Below are positions 48,077-57,290 of a stretch of 64,000 nucleotides of DNA, piece after piece; within the stretch, counting starts at the first letter, position 1; every line of letters begins with the position of its first letter. Below the pieces are notes generated by a model. It saw only the letters and a list, made by a program, of their open reading frames with translations. It did not search any database and was not told where the DNA came from. Source of the stretch: Gemmatimonadota bacterium (lineage in GTDB: Bacteria; GCA-2686955). Made by a program: the position numbers and the translations under genes. Where the stretch lies: positions 17,643 through 81,642 of the forward strand of contig NYZA01000143.1 of the NCBI GenBank assembly GCA_002686955.1, written 5' to 3'.

Positions 48077-51000
48077 TGCTCTCGTAGCGCGGATGCGGTA
48101 TGGGTGCCCGCCTCCATCACCTCCTCCGGAGTGCCGGACGCGACGATCTCACCCCCTTCGTCCCCCGCCTCAGGCCCCATGTCGACCACGTAGTCGGCGG
48201 ACAGCATCACATCGGGGTGGTGCTCTATCGCGATGACCGTGTTGCCACTGTCCACAAGACTTTGAATCACTTCGAGCAGCTTCTTTACGTCAGCCAAGTG
48301 CAACCCTGTCGTAGGTTCATCCAGCAGGTATAGAGTATCGCCCGTCTGAACCCGGGCCAACTCTGAAGCCAGCTTCACGCGCTGAGCCTCTCCGCCGGAC
48401 AGAGTCGTCGCGCTCTGGCCCATGCGCATGTACCCCAAACCTACACGCCCCAAAGTATCGAGCACGCGGTGAATGCGACGGTGATTCTGAAAGAATATCG
48501 TTGCTTCATCGATGTGCATCTCCAGAACATCCGCGATCGTCTTGTCGCGGTAGCGGACTTCCAGCGTCTCGTCGTTGTATCGTCGACCTTTACAAGTGTC
48601 GCATCGAACCCACACATCGGACAAGAAGTGCATTTCGACCAAGGTCGCTCCGGCACCTTCGCAAATCGGGCAACGTCCGTCCGCTCTGTTGAAACTGAAG
48701 CGTCGCGCGGAATAGCCACGTTGACGGGCAAGGCGAGTTCTAGCGAAAAGCTCCCGAATCGGAGCAATCGCGCCGCAATAGGTCGCTGGATTCGATTTTG
48801 GAGTGCGACCGATTGGAGCCTGGTCGATGACCGCCAGCTTCGCCACCGGTTTGGCGTTCCCCGCGGGTTGATCGATCGATACCGTTCCGTCACCTGTACC
48901 TCCGCCCAGCAGCTCCGCAATGGCTGGTCGTATGGTCTCCATCACCAGTGAAGATTTGCCGCTTCCTGAAACGCCGGAAACAACGGTAAAGGCTCCGATC
49001 GGAAGGTCGGCATCGACATTCCGCAGGTTGTGGGTCTCGCAGCCGCGAACTTCGATCTTTCCTCCTATTCCTGGCCGCGTGCCCGAGGGGGGTGCGAGAA
49101 TCTCCCGACCTGAAAGGTAGGCTCCGGTGAGTGACTGGGAATCCCGGGCCAACTCGGCGGGTGAACCGGCCGAAACCACATATCCGCCGGTCTCGCCCGC
49201 ACCAGGGCCAAGATCGATGACATGATCCGCCCGCTCAATCGTGTCGCGATCGTGCTCGACTACGAGAACGGTATTTCCGAGGTCGCGAAGATCCTCGAGT
49301 GTATCGAGCAACCGTTCGGTATCACGTGGATGCAGCCCAACCGTCGGCTCGTCGAGTACATAGATGACCCCCGCCAACTTGTTGCCGATCTGAGATGCGA
49401 GCCGGATCCGCTGTGCCTCTCCACCCGATAGTGTGCTCGACGCTCGATCCAATGCCAAATAGCCTACGCCCACGTCCTCCAAGAACCCGAGCCGAGAAAT
49501 GCACTCCAGAATCGCGTCCCGAGCGATCTCGCTCTCGATTGCACTCAGATCGCCTTCTAGGTGATTGAACCAATCGCCACACTGCGCGACCGTCATGGCT
49601 CCGACCTCCATGATGCTTCGACCGGCGATCGTAACCGCCAGCATTTCGCGCTTCAGCCTCTGCCCCCCACACCCGGTACACACCCGTTCCTTCATGACGC
49701 GCTCGAGCGATTTGGTCCAAGGACCTCCGGTGGAGGCGGAATGCCAGCGCTTCACTAGAGAGACCAACCCCTCCCACTTCATCTCATAGGTGTAGTCCCT
49801 AGAAGCCCGCCTTCGACGTCGCTTTCTTCGGATCCTGTGGACCCGACCATCGTCGCCGTTCAGCAACACCGCTCTCTGATCTTCGCTCAGCTTGCGCCAT
49901 GGCGTTCGCATGGTCGCACCGAGTTGCTCAACCACCGATCGCAGCAGTGGACCGTAGGCGCTGTTGCTGTGGCGCAGCACAAACGCCGGAGCCTTGTCGA
50001 GAGCCGCCAGGATCGGTTTGCCGGGTTCCGCGATCAACTTTCCGACATCCGGCTCCCTTGAAATCCCAAGCCCCGCGCAGTCGGGGCAGGCACCCTGGTG
50101 ACTATTGAAGCTGAACATACGAGGGGTCAGCTCCGATTCCAAATAGCGATCACATTCAACGCATCCCGGGCGGGTCGAAAGCTCTACTCGAAGATCCTCG
50201 CCTTCACGATCCGAAAAGGCCCGGGCGGTGGCGATTCCGCCGGTGATCCGATAGGCACGATCGAATGCTTCGGCGATCCGCCGTCGATTCCGGTCGATGG
50301 CTCGCACCCGGTCAACGACTGCGTCCACCCGGGAGATCGTTCGTGGATCGACTCCTATCTCCTCATCGAGGCGCAGATCTTCATTTCCGACCAGCACCCG
50401 CAGAAAGCCCTCCCCCATGAGGCGTTCTCTCGCATCGACCAATTCCTCGGCGCTTCCCAGCTCGAAACGTGTCGGTCGGCTCGCATCGAAAAGCGGCACG
50501 GTGATGTAGAGACGGCGAGCGGGCGCGACCTGAAGCACTTCGTCCGCGGCTCCCGTTGGGAAGTAAGCCTTCATCTCTCGCCCACATTCCGGACAGTGCG
50601 GCCGTCCGATTCTCGCCCACAGCAAGCGGAGGTAATCGTGTAGTTCTGTGGTTGTCGCGACGGTCGATCTCGGACTTCGCGACGCTCTTCCTTGATCGAT
50701 GGCGATTGCCGGCGCAAGGCCCTCGATCGAATCGACGGGTGGTTTGTCCATCCGCCCCAAGAAGCGTCGCGCGTAGGTCGACAGCGATTCGACGAAACGA
50801 CGCTGCCCTTCAGCGAAGATCGTCTCGAATGCCAAAGATGACTTCCCTGAGCCCGACAAGCCGGTGATAACCGTCATCTTTCCATGGGGAATAGTGACGT
50901 CGATGCCCTTCAGATTGTGGGTTCGCGCCCCTTTGACCTCGACCGATCCACCCGCGACCAATCTCTCCCGCTTCTGTTTGCGAATCGGCGAGGTCTTCGG

Positions 51001-53865
51001 AGAACCATCGAACACACTCCTCAGGAGAGCGGATGTCGGTCCGGCCCCGGACTCGGCGACCGCCTCCGGAGTGCCGGCGGCGACGATCCTCCCCCCTCCC
51101 TCTCCTCCCTCCGGACCCAGGTCCACGATCCAGTCCGCCACCTTGATCACGTCACTATTGTGCTCGATGACGAGCACGGTGTTTCCCGAGGTTACCAGAC
51201 GTTGCAGAGCCGCAATCAACCTGTCCACATCCGCGAAGTGCAGCCCCGTTGTCGGCTCATCCAAAATGTACAGAGTTCTTCCGGTATCGGGGCGCCTGAG
51301 CTCGGACGCCAATTTGACGCGCTGTGCCTCCCCTCCCGACAAGGTCGTCGATCGCTGCCCGAGCTGCATGTAGCCCAATCCCACATCCGCGAGTGTTCCG
51401 AGTGTGCGAGCGATCTTGGGAATGTCCGCGTAGAAGGCGTTTGCTTCATCGATCGTCATGCCCAATACATCGTGAATCGTGCGCCCCTTGTACCGGATCT
51501 CGAGTGTTTCACGGTTGAAGCGCAATCCATCACACTCTTCACATGGTACTTGAACCGAGGCCAGGAACTGCATCTCTACTTCACGAACACCCGCTCCTTT
51601 ACAGTACTCACACCGTCCACCGCTCACGTTGAAGGAGAATCGTCCTGGTTCGTAGCCACGGGCTCGCGATTCCGGAACTTTCGCGAAAAGCGAGCGGATC
51701 TCCGTGAACACTTTTGTGTAGGTCGCGGGGTTGGAGCGCGGTGTGCGACCTATCGGAGACTGATCGATCTCGATGACCTTGTCGACAGCGTCGATGTTGT
51801 CGATTCTGTCATGGTCGCCAGCTTCTTCATGAGCTCCGTGCAGGTGGCGCCTTAGCGCGCGATAGAGGATTTGATCTACCAGAGTGGATTTTCCACTTCC
51901 CGACACGCCAGTGACGGCGATCAAGCAGCTGAGGGGCAGCTCGACATCGATGTTCTTCAGATTGAATTGGCGTGCACCTCTAATCGTTATGGTGCCCTGT
52001 TCAGGCGGTCTTCGCGTCTCGGGCACTTGGATAGATCGGCGTCCCAGGAGATAGTCCGCCGTTTGAGAACGTTTGGCCTGACGAATCTTGGAGTAGCTCC
52101 CACTCGCGACGATGTGGCCGCCATGGACCCCCGCTCCGGGTCCAACATCGATAATGTGATCCGACGATCGCATTGTCTCTTCATCGTGCTCGACGACTAC
52201 GATTGTATTGCCGAGATCTCGGAGAGTCCCCAATGTGTCGAGCAACTTACGGTTGTCTCGCGCGTGCAATCCGATCGATGGTTCGTCCAGAACATAGAGC
52301 ACGCCGCGCAGGCCTGATCCCACCTGTCGAGCCAATCGAATGCGCTGTGCTTCCCCGCCGGACAAACTGCCGGTCGCTCGATCCAATGTGATGTAACCGA
52401 GGCCGACGTCGATCAGGAATCGTAGTCTTGTTCGGATCTCCTTTACGATCTCCGTGCCGATGCTCCGCTCGCGATCGGCCTCGAATCCGAGCTGCTCGAA
52501 CCATCGATCCGCTTCCGTGACGGTCATGCGATTCATGTCGCTTATCACGCGATCCCTGAATCGAACGGCCCTGGCCTCCGGGCGCAACCGTGTCCCATCG
52601 CAGTTGTTGCAGGCTCCCTCGGCCAAGAAACGCGACACTTTGGACCATTCTCCTCCTCCGGCCCAGAGAAGAAAGTGCTCCATGCCTCCCACAATGCCCC
52701 GAAACGCTCGACTGATCTTCCCGGAGACCTTTCGTCCTCGTCCCTCCCAAGCGACATCGAACTCGAGCTCGATCTTCCCCGTGCCCTTGAGCATGACCTG
52801 TCGAGCCTTGGCGGGCAGCTTTCGCCAGGGTGAATCGAGCGAGATCTCGAGATGATCGGCGACTACTTGCAGATCGGAAAGCCGGTATGGCGTATAGAGC
52901 AGCTTGCCGGTGCGGTCCAGATTGGCGAAGGCGCCGCCCGCGATGCTCTTGTCGCCGTCGGGAACGAGTAGCTTCGGATCGACACGCCGTTTCCAGCCGA
53001 GGCCCCTGCAATCCGGGCAGGCTCCGCGAGGCGAGTTGAAACTGAATAGACGGGGTTCGATCTCGGGCAATTCCACGTCGTGCCGCGGACAGGAGCGAAG
53101 AGCACTGAAGGTCGTGAGTCGATTCTCGAGGAGCACCCGAACCTGGCCGCCCGCCCGATCGAGAGCCAAACCGACGCTTTCCACGAGACGGGTGCGTCGA
53201 TCCGGCGCGAGGGGAACGCGGTCGATGATGATCTCGATCGTGTGGCGCTTGTATCGGTCGAGAACAATCTCATCTTCGAGGCGACGAATCTCGCCGTCGA
53301 TCCGCGCGCGAACGAATCCCTCCGTCGCGAGATCCTGCAACTCTCTGCGGTACTCACCCTTGCGATCGTCTACCAGCGGCGCGAGTACGAGAGCGTGTGG
53401 TGGCTTGTTCGAGGGATGCACCACACCCTCAGCCATGGCCAAAATCCTCTGACCGATCTCGGATGGGGTCTGCCCGTCTATGCGGTGACCGCATTCGGGG
53501 CAGTGCGGCACGCCGAGTCGAGCGAAAAGAAGGCGGAGGCAGTCGTAAAGTTCAGTGACGGTGCCGACCGTCGATCTGGGGTTGCGGTTGACCGTCTTCT
53601 GGTCGATCGAAACGGTCGGCGAGAGCCCTTCGACATGGTCGACCCGGGGCTTTTCCATCTGCCCCAGGAACTGCCGAGCGTACGAGGACAACGACTCGAC
53701 GAAACGCCTGTGGCCCTCTCGATAGAGGGTATCGAAGGCCAGGCTCGACTTGCCGGATCCCGACACACCAGTGATGACGGTCAGCGCATCGCGGGGCAGC
53801 GAAACATCGACACCAGCGAGGTTGTGCTCACGGGCTCCACGGATCTGGATCTTGTCGGTCGGCAT
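47971..53865 (-). CDS. uvrA: Double-length UvrA (two complete UvrA units fused)
   Basis: A 1964-residue excinuclease ABC subunit A. Ordinary UvrA is ~940 residues; this holds two full copies in tandem. Unit 1 (1 to ~950): IQIRGAREHNLAGVDVSLP, Walker A GVSGSGKSSLAFDTL, zinc sites CPECG and CPDCRGLG, signature GSLSGGEAQRIRLA, LYVLDEPSIGLHARD, and the C-terminal zinc finger CEYCKGAG...CEECDG. Unit 2 (~960 to end) repeats all: VEVKGARTHNLKGIDVTIP, GLSGSGKSSLAFETI, CPECGRE, CPDCAGLG, a second LSGGEAQRIRLA, CPICEGAG...CDTCKG and a final LLDEPTTGLHLAD. UvrA works as a dimer of two-ATPase subunits in DNA damage recognition; here one chain could act as a built-in dimer. The C-terminus is basic. Confidence 0.93.
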   Translation of the reverse strand: MPTDKIQIRGAREHNLAGVDVSLPRDALTVITGVSGSGKSSLAFDTLYREGHRRFVESLSSYARQFLGQMEKPRVDHVEGLSPTVSIDQKTVNRNPRSTVGTVTELYDCLRLLFARLGVPHCPECGHRIDGQTPSEIGQRILAMAEGVVHPSNKPPHALVLAPLVDDRKGEYRRELQDLATEGFVRARIDGEIRRLEDEIVLDRYKRHTIEIIIDRVPLAPDRRTRLVESVGLALDRAGGQVRVLLENRLTTFSALRSCPRHDVELPEIEPRLFSFNSPRGACPDCRGLGWKRRVDPKLLVPDGDKSIAGGAFANLDRTGKLLYTPYRLSDLQVVADHLEISLDSPWRKLPAKARQVMLKGTGKIELEFDVAWEGRGRKVSGKISRAFRGIVGGMEHFLLWAGGGEWSKVSRFLAEGACNNCDGTRLRPEARAVRFRDRVISDMNRMTVTEADRWFEQLGFEADRERSIGTEIVKEIRTRLRFLIDVGLGYITLDRATGSLSGGEAQRIRLARQVGSGLRGVLYVLDEPSIGLHARDNRKLLDTLGTLRDLGNTIVVVEHDEETMRSSDHIIDVGPGAGVHGGHIVASGSYSKIRQAKRSQTADYLLGRRSIQVPETRRPPEQGTITIRGARQFNLKNIDVELPLSCLIAVTGVSGSGKSTLVDQILYRALRRHLHGAHEEAGDHDRIDNIDAVDKVIEIDQSPIGRTPRSNPATYTKVFTEIRSLFAKVPESRARGYEPGRFSFNVSGGRCEYCKGAGVREVEMQFLASVQVPCEECDGLRFNRETLEIRYKGRTIHDVLGMTIDEANAFYADIPKIARTLGTLADVGLGYMQLGQRSTTLSGGEAQRVKLASELRRPDTGRTLYILDEPTTGLHFADVDRLIAALQRLVTSGNTVLVIEHNSDVIKVADWIVDLGPEGGEGGGRIVAAGTPEAVAESGAGPTSALLRSVFDGSPKTSPIRKQKRERLVAGGSVEVKGARTHNLKGIDVTIPHGKMTVITGLSGSGKSSLAFETIFAEGQRRFVESLSTYARRFLGRMDKPPVDSIEGLAPAIAIDQGRASRSPRSTVATTTELHDYLRLLWARIGRPHCPECGREMKAYFPTGAADEVLQVAPARRLYITVPLFDASRPTRFELGSAEELVDARERLMGEGFLRVLVGNEDLRLDEEIGVDPRTISRVDAVVDRVRAIDRNRRRIAEAFDRAYRITGGIATARAFSDREGEDLRVELSTRPGCVECDRYLESELTPRMFSFNSHQGACPDCAGLGISREPDVGKLIAEPGKPILAALDKAPAFVLRHSNSAYGPLLRSVVEQLGATMRTPWRKLSEDQRAVLLNGDDGRVHRIRRKRRRRRASRDYTYEMKWEGLVSLVKRWHSASTGGPWTKSLERVMKERVCTGCGGQRLKREMLAVTIAGRSIMEVGAMTVAQCGDWFNHLEGDLSAIESEIARDAILECISRLGFLEDVGVGYLALDRASSTLSGGEAQRIRLASQIGNKLAGVIYVLDEPTVGLHPRDTERLLDTLEDLRDLGNTVLVVEHDRDTIERADHVIDLGPGAGETGGYVVSAGSPAELARDSQSLTGAYLSGREILAPPSGTRPGIGGKIEVRGCETHNLRNVDADLPIGAFTVVSGVSGSGKSSLVMETIRPAIAELLGGGTGDGTVSIDQPAGNAKPVAKLAVIDQAPIGRTPKSNPATYCGAIAPIRELFARTRLARQRGYSARRFSFNRADGRCPICEGAGATLVEMHFLSDVWVRCDTCKGRRYNDETLEVRYRDKTIADVLEMHIDEATIFFQNHRRIHRVLDTLGRVGLGYMRMGQSATTLSGGEAQRVKLASELARVQTGDTLYLLDEPTTGLHLADVKKLLEVIQSLVDSGNTVIAIEHHPDVMLSADYVVDMGPEAGDEGGEIVASGTPEEVMEAGTHTASALREHQRRGKKRSAGKRTIARRHQRSRRRTNAGAPAEAV

Positions 53866-53902
53866 GGAGGAGCAACCATAACCGACCGGATGATTCCGGA
53901 AG

Positions 53903-54331
53903 TCAATCGGTGTCGATCAGATGCTCCGGCGCGAATCGCCGCCCCGTGCGATCGAGGGTCCACGCACTGGGATCGGTCGCACGGCCGAGGCGGATCGGCA
54001 GAATCAGCCAGCTGTGGTGGCGACCGTAGCCGTCGATCGCGGATTTCAGATCGGCCGAGGATGGAGAGGCGCTTCCTCCGGGGTGGCTGTGGAACACCCC
54101 CACGACCACCAAGCCGCCGCGACGAGCCCTCTGCTCGACTTCGAGCACGTCGAGCGGCGTCGCCGAGAACGCATCGGAAGAGTCCGCGCAATTGGCCAAA
54201 GGCACGGCTTCACACACGAGGCGACGCTCCTCCCCTTTTTGGCCCACGAGCAAGCCGCAGATCTCTCGCGGCCACGCGGCTTCGGCGCGTTGCTCGAGCC
54301 GGCGCACCAAGGCGCGCTCGATCAGGAGCAT
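53903..54331 (-). CDS. JAMM/Mov34-type metallopeptidase (M67)
   Basis: A 142-residue Mov34/MPN/PAD-1 domain protein. The JAMM zinc motif is complete: Glu in PREICGLLVGQ, and FHSHPGGSASPSSADL (H-x-H-P-x7-S-x2-D). Bacterial members include Mec+ proteins that release cysteine from thiocarboxylated carrier proteins (with ThiS/MoaD-like partners, CysO) and RadC relatives. No ThiS/MoaD-like gene is adjacent, so the role is open. ATG 54331 is chosen because homology starts at once; the open frame further upstream overlaps the divergent lipoprotein gene. It starts ~155 bases from that gene's ATG. Confidence 0.82.
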   Translation of the reverse strand: MLLIERALVRRLEQRAEAAWPREICGLLVGQKGEERRLVCEAVPLANCADSSDAFSATPLDVLEVEQRARRGGLVVVGVFHSHPGGSASPSSADLKSAIDGYGRHHSWLILPIRLGRATDPSAWTLDRTGRRFAPEHLIDTD

Positions 54332-54487
54332 GCTACCCACGGCGCGTTTTCCGATCTGCGGGCCATGGGTTGGATCGTACTCGATGCCGCCGATCGCTTG
54401 TGAGAACCTGTGGTCGGTAGTATGCTCCGCCGTCGTTCTTGGGCCGATCCGCCCACCCCGCATTGCGGTAACCTGGAGACCTCTGGC

Positions 54488-55105
54488 ATGAGTTTTCGAG
54501 TCGGCTCCGCCCGCGGCGCGCTCGTCATCCTCGCCTTCCTCATCTCGGCTTGTGGCTCGGACGATTCCGCCCACGAGGTGGAAGATATCTTCGATCACGT
54601 AGAGGCGCGCATCGACGCGGCGCGTTCAGATCAAGACGATCTGTACGAGGCCGCCGATATCGTGTCGGCGCAAGGCGAGTTGCTGAGGCAGCGCGCCGAT
54701 GAGTTGGAAAGCTCCCTCAGCGATATCGAGGCGTCGCTGGCCGACCTGCACGATTCGTACGATCCTCCCGATCGCCCCGCCGGTGACGACGAAGAGCTCA
54801 CGGTCGCCGCCGGCGATGATGACGATGAAGAGGATGAGCATTCCGGTGGAAGCCTGTTGAGATTCTTCTTCGGCTTGATCGTCGTCTTGATTGTGCTCTT
54901 CCTTCTCAAGAGACGGAAGGACCGGCAACAAGAGGAGGAAGCCTGGCGCAACGCAACCTACACGCCTCCTAGCTACACGCCTGCCTCACCCCCGGCCCAA
55001 TCCAGCTCCACGGCGCCGCGGGCCGCCCCCGCCGCATCCGAGGAAGAAACGACAGCTGAAGAGTCTGATGAACCGGACGATGAGGACGAAGTTCAGGATC
55101 GGTAG
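54488..55105 (+). CDS. Lipoprotein with coiled coil and C-terminal membrane helix
   Basis: A 205-residue protein of unknown function. Signal peptide with lipobox LISAC; a helical, heptad-like segment (DIFDHVEARIDAARSDQDDL, GELLRQRADELESSLSDIEA), an acidic run of Asp and Glu, a hydrophobic helix FFFGLIVVLIVLFLLKRRKD, and a Pro/Ser/Glu-rich disordered tail. So the chain would be lipid-anchored at one end and cross the membrane at the other, an unusual layout; mis-start of an ordinary single-pass protein is possible. Its end overlaps rnhB convergently by 13 bases. Confidence 0.55.
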   Translation: MSFRVGSARGALVILAFLISACGSDDSAHEVEDIFDHVEARIDAARSDQDDLYEAADIVSAQGELLRQRADELESSLSDIEASLADLHDSYDPPDRPAGDDEELTVAAGDDDDEEDEHSGGSLLRFFFGLIVVLIVLFLLKRRKDRQQEEEAWRNATYTPPSYTPASPPAQSSSTAPRAAPAASEEETTAEESDEPDDEDEVQDR

Positions 55106-55737
55106 TCGAGCCTGAACGAGCGACGATGGACGGGGCAGGGCCCCATTTCGCTTAAGGCACGGCGGTGCTGCACGGTCGGATAGCCTTTGTGGCCGGCAAA
55201 ACCATAGCCGGGATAGCGTCTATCCAGCTGCACCATGATGTGGTCTCTTTCGACCTTGGCGAGAATCGACGCCGCGGCGATCGAGGCAAAACGATCATCT
55301 CCTTTCACGACCGCCCGCCACTCCTCCCCTGCTTCGGCTTCGAACTTCGGCAATCGGTTGCCGTCCACCAAGACCAGCGCCGGTCGGAGATCCAGCGACT
55401 CCACCGCGCGGCGCATCCCCTCCAGAGTGGCCGTCAAGATGTTCAAGCGATCGATCTCCTCGTGATCGACCGCGACGATGGCGTATTCCAGCGCCGATAC
55501 GCGAATCTCTGCGGCCAGCTCCTCTCTCGAAGCTGGGCTCAGCTTCTTGGAATCTCGGACTCCGGCCACCCGACGCCGGTGTGAAAGAACCACCGCCGCC
55601 ACCACCACCGGGCCCGCCAAGGGACCTCGGCCGGCCTCATCGACTCCACAAATCGGCCCCAGCCCCTTTCGGTGGAGCTCGGATTCGGCAGCGTCAAGCT
55701 CGCAACAGATGGAGGCTCCGGCGGGATCGCTGCTCAT
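55093..55737 (-). CDS. rnhB: Ribonuclease HII
   Basis: A 214-residue RNase HII that cuts RNA in RNA-DNA hybrids and removes misincorporated ribonucleotides. Catalytic residues in ICGVDEAGRGPLAGPVV (Asp, Glu), the DSKKLS motif, LVDGNRLPKF, VKGDDRFASIAAASILAKVE (Asp) and a second late Asp/His region YGFAGHKGYPT are all present. About 30 N-terminal residues precede the core. The ATG overlaps the hyuB stop by four bases (leftward order hyuA, hyuB, rnhB), so it is translated with that unit, an odd but clear arrangement. Confidence 0.95.
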   Translation of the reverse strand: MSSDPAGASICCELDAAESELHRKGLGPICGVDEAGRGPLAGPVVVAAVVLSHRRRVAGVRDSKKLSPASREELAAEIRVSALEYAIVAVDHEEIDRLNILTATLEGMRRAVESLDLRPALVLVDGNRLPKFEAEAGEEWRAVVKGDDRFASIAAASILAKVERDHIMVQLDRRYPGYGFAGHKGYPTVQHRRALSEMGPCPVHRRSFRLDYRS

Positions 55738-57290
55738 GCGGCTCCCCACCCTCCCCCGCCGGGGGTCTCGATCCTGATGCGGTCCCCGGGGGCCAAGCTC
55801 GCCTCGCATCTTCCTTCGAGCTGCGTTACCGATCCGTCCGCCCCCTCGATCGAAGCTGATCCGGATGCTCCTTCGCCGCCTCCGGCCAAACCATAGGGGC
55901 GAGTGGTTCTGCGATCGGAGAGAAGGGTCAGCCGCGCCTTCTCGAGCGATTGGATCACACGCACGACTCCCGATCCACCGTTATGCCGACCTCTGCCTCC
56001 GCTGCCGTATCGCAGGCGGTACTCGTGGACACGCAGGGGGAGCGAGTGCTCCAAAGCCTCGATCGGAGTGTTCCGCGAGTTGGTCATATGTGTGTGGATG
56101 CCGTGCTCCCCGGGGCCCCGCGGCCCCGCGCCCGCGCCCCCCGCGACCGTTTCGTAGTAGGCCCACTGCGCACCCTGCGCGTCGATCCCACCCAGACAGA
56201 GGTTGTTCATCGTCCCCTGGCTCGCTGCCGGGATCTCCTCCGGAAGAGCCTCCGAGAGCGCCCCGAGAAGGGTATCGACGACCCGCTGGCTCGTTTCGAC
56301 GTTGCCCCCCGCCACCGGTGCCGGAGGTCGGGCATCCAGCAGAGTGCCGGGTCGCGTAATCGTTTCGACCGCTCTCAGCGCGCCGGCATTCCATGGCGCA
56401 TGCGATCCCGCCAGACATCGCACGACGTACGCCACGGCGGAGAGGGTCACCGCGCGAGGCGCATTCAGTGGTGCCTCTACCTGATCGGCCGTCTCCGAGA
56501 AATCGAGGTACAGCTCTCCTTCTCGCTTCACATGTACCGAAACACCGATCGGTATCGATCCATCCAATGCATCGAAAAAGCAGTAGCTTCCTGGGGTCAG
56601 TCGGCGGAGAGCGCAGCGAGTCATTTCCTCTGAGTAGTCGAGTAGCGTCTCGCTGTAGAGAGAGAGGACATCTCCGCCGAAACGACCCGCTGCTTCGCGC
56701 AATCGCGCTTCACCTACATGCAGCGACGCCATTTGTGCCTCCAGATCTCCTCGCCTCTCTCGAGGCGCCCGCACATTCGCGGTGAATACGCGCAACAAAT
56801 CGAGAACGGGAGCACCTTCGCGCACCAAATGGACGGGGGGGATCCGCAGCCCTTCCGACACGATCTCGGTAGCCATACCCATCGATCCCGGCGTCGCGCC
56901 GCCGATGTCGGCATGATGGGCACGACTCGCCACATAATACTCTGGAGTGTCGCTATCACCCAAGAACACTGGTGCGATCAGTGTAATATCGGGAAGGTGA
57001 GTGCCTCCCCGATAGGGATCGTTCGAAACGACGACGTCGCCGCGAGCCATCGGACAATCGGCCATCGCCGCGGCCACCGCCTCCGGCATCGAACCGAGGT
57101 GAACAGGCATATGATCGCCCTGCGCAATCTCGCGGCCTTTCCGGTCGAAAAGAGCGCACGAGTAGTCCCTTCTTTCTTTGATATTGGCACTGAATCCCGT
57201 CCGCATCAGGGCGGCACCCATCTCGTCCGTGATCGCGCCAAGCGCGTTTCGAACGACCTCGAGCAGAACCGGATCGAAACCCTTGTCCAT
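55734..57290 (-). CDS. hyuB: Hydantoinase B/oxoprolinase family protein
   Basis: A 518-residue HyuB subunit. Typical landmarks: LLEVVRNALGAITDEMGAAL, SANIKERRDYSCALFD, GDHMPVHLGSMPEAV, VVSNDPYRGGTHLPDITLI, HHADIGGATPGSMG, and the C-terminal RYGSGGRGRHNGGSGVVRV. With HyuA it forms ATP-dependent enzymes that hydrolyse hydantoins, 5-oxoproline or carboxylate aromatic ketones. It begins directly (zero bases) after the hyuA stop. Substrate not predictable; a 5-oxoprolinase role would fit glutathione turnover and the distant GCS2 gene, but that is speculation. Confidence 0.9.
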   Translation of the reverse strand: MDKGFDPVLLEVVRNALGAITDEMGAALMRTGFSANIKERRDYSCALFDRKGREIAQGDHMPVHLGSMPEAVAAAMADCPMARGDVVVSNDPYRGGTHLPDITLIAPVFLGDSDTPEYYVASRAHHADIGGATPGSMGMATEIVSEGLRIPPVHLVREGAPVLDLLRVFTANVRAPRERRGDLEAQMASLHVGEARLREAAGRFGGDVLSLYSETLLDYSEEMTRCALRRLTPGSYCFFDALDGSIPIGVSVHVKREGELYLDFSETADQVEAPLNAPRAVTLSAVAYVVRCLAGSHAPWNAGALRAVETITRPGTLLDARPPAPVAGGNVETSQRVVDTLLGALSEALPEEIPAASQGTMNNLCLGGIDAQGAQWAYYETVAGGAGAGPRGPGEHGIHTHMTNSRNTPIEALEHSLPLRVHEYRLRYGSGGRGRHNGGSGVVRVIQSLEKARLTLLSDRRTTRPYGLAGGGEGASGSASIEGADGSVTQLEGRCEASLAPGDRIRIETPGGGGWGAA

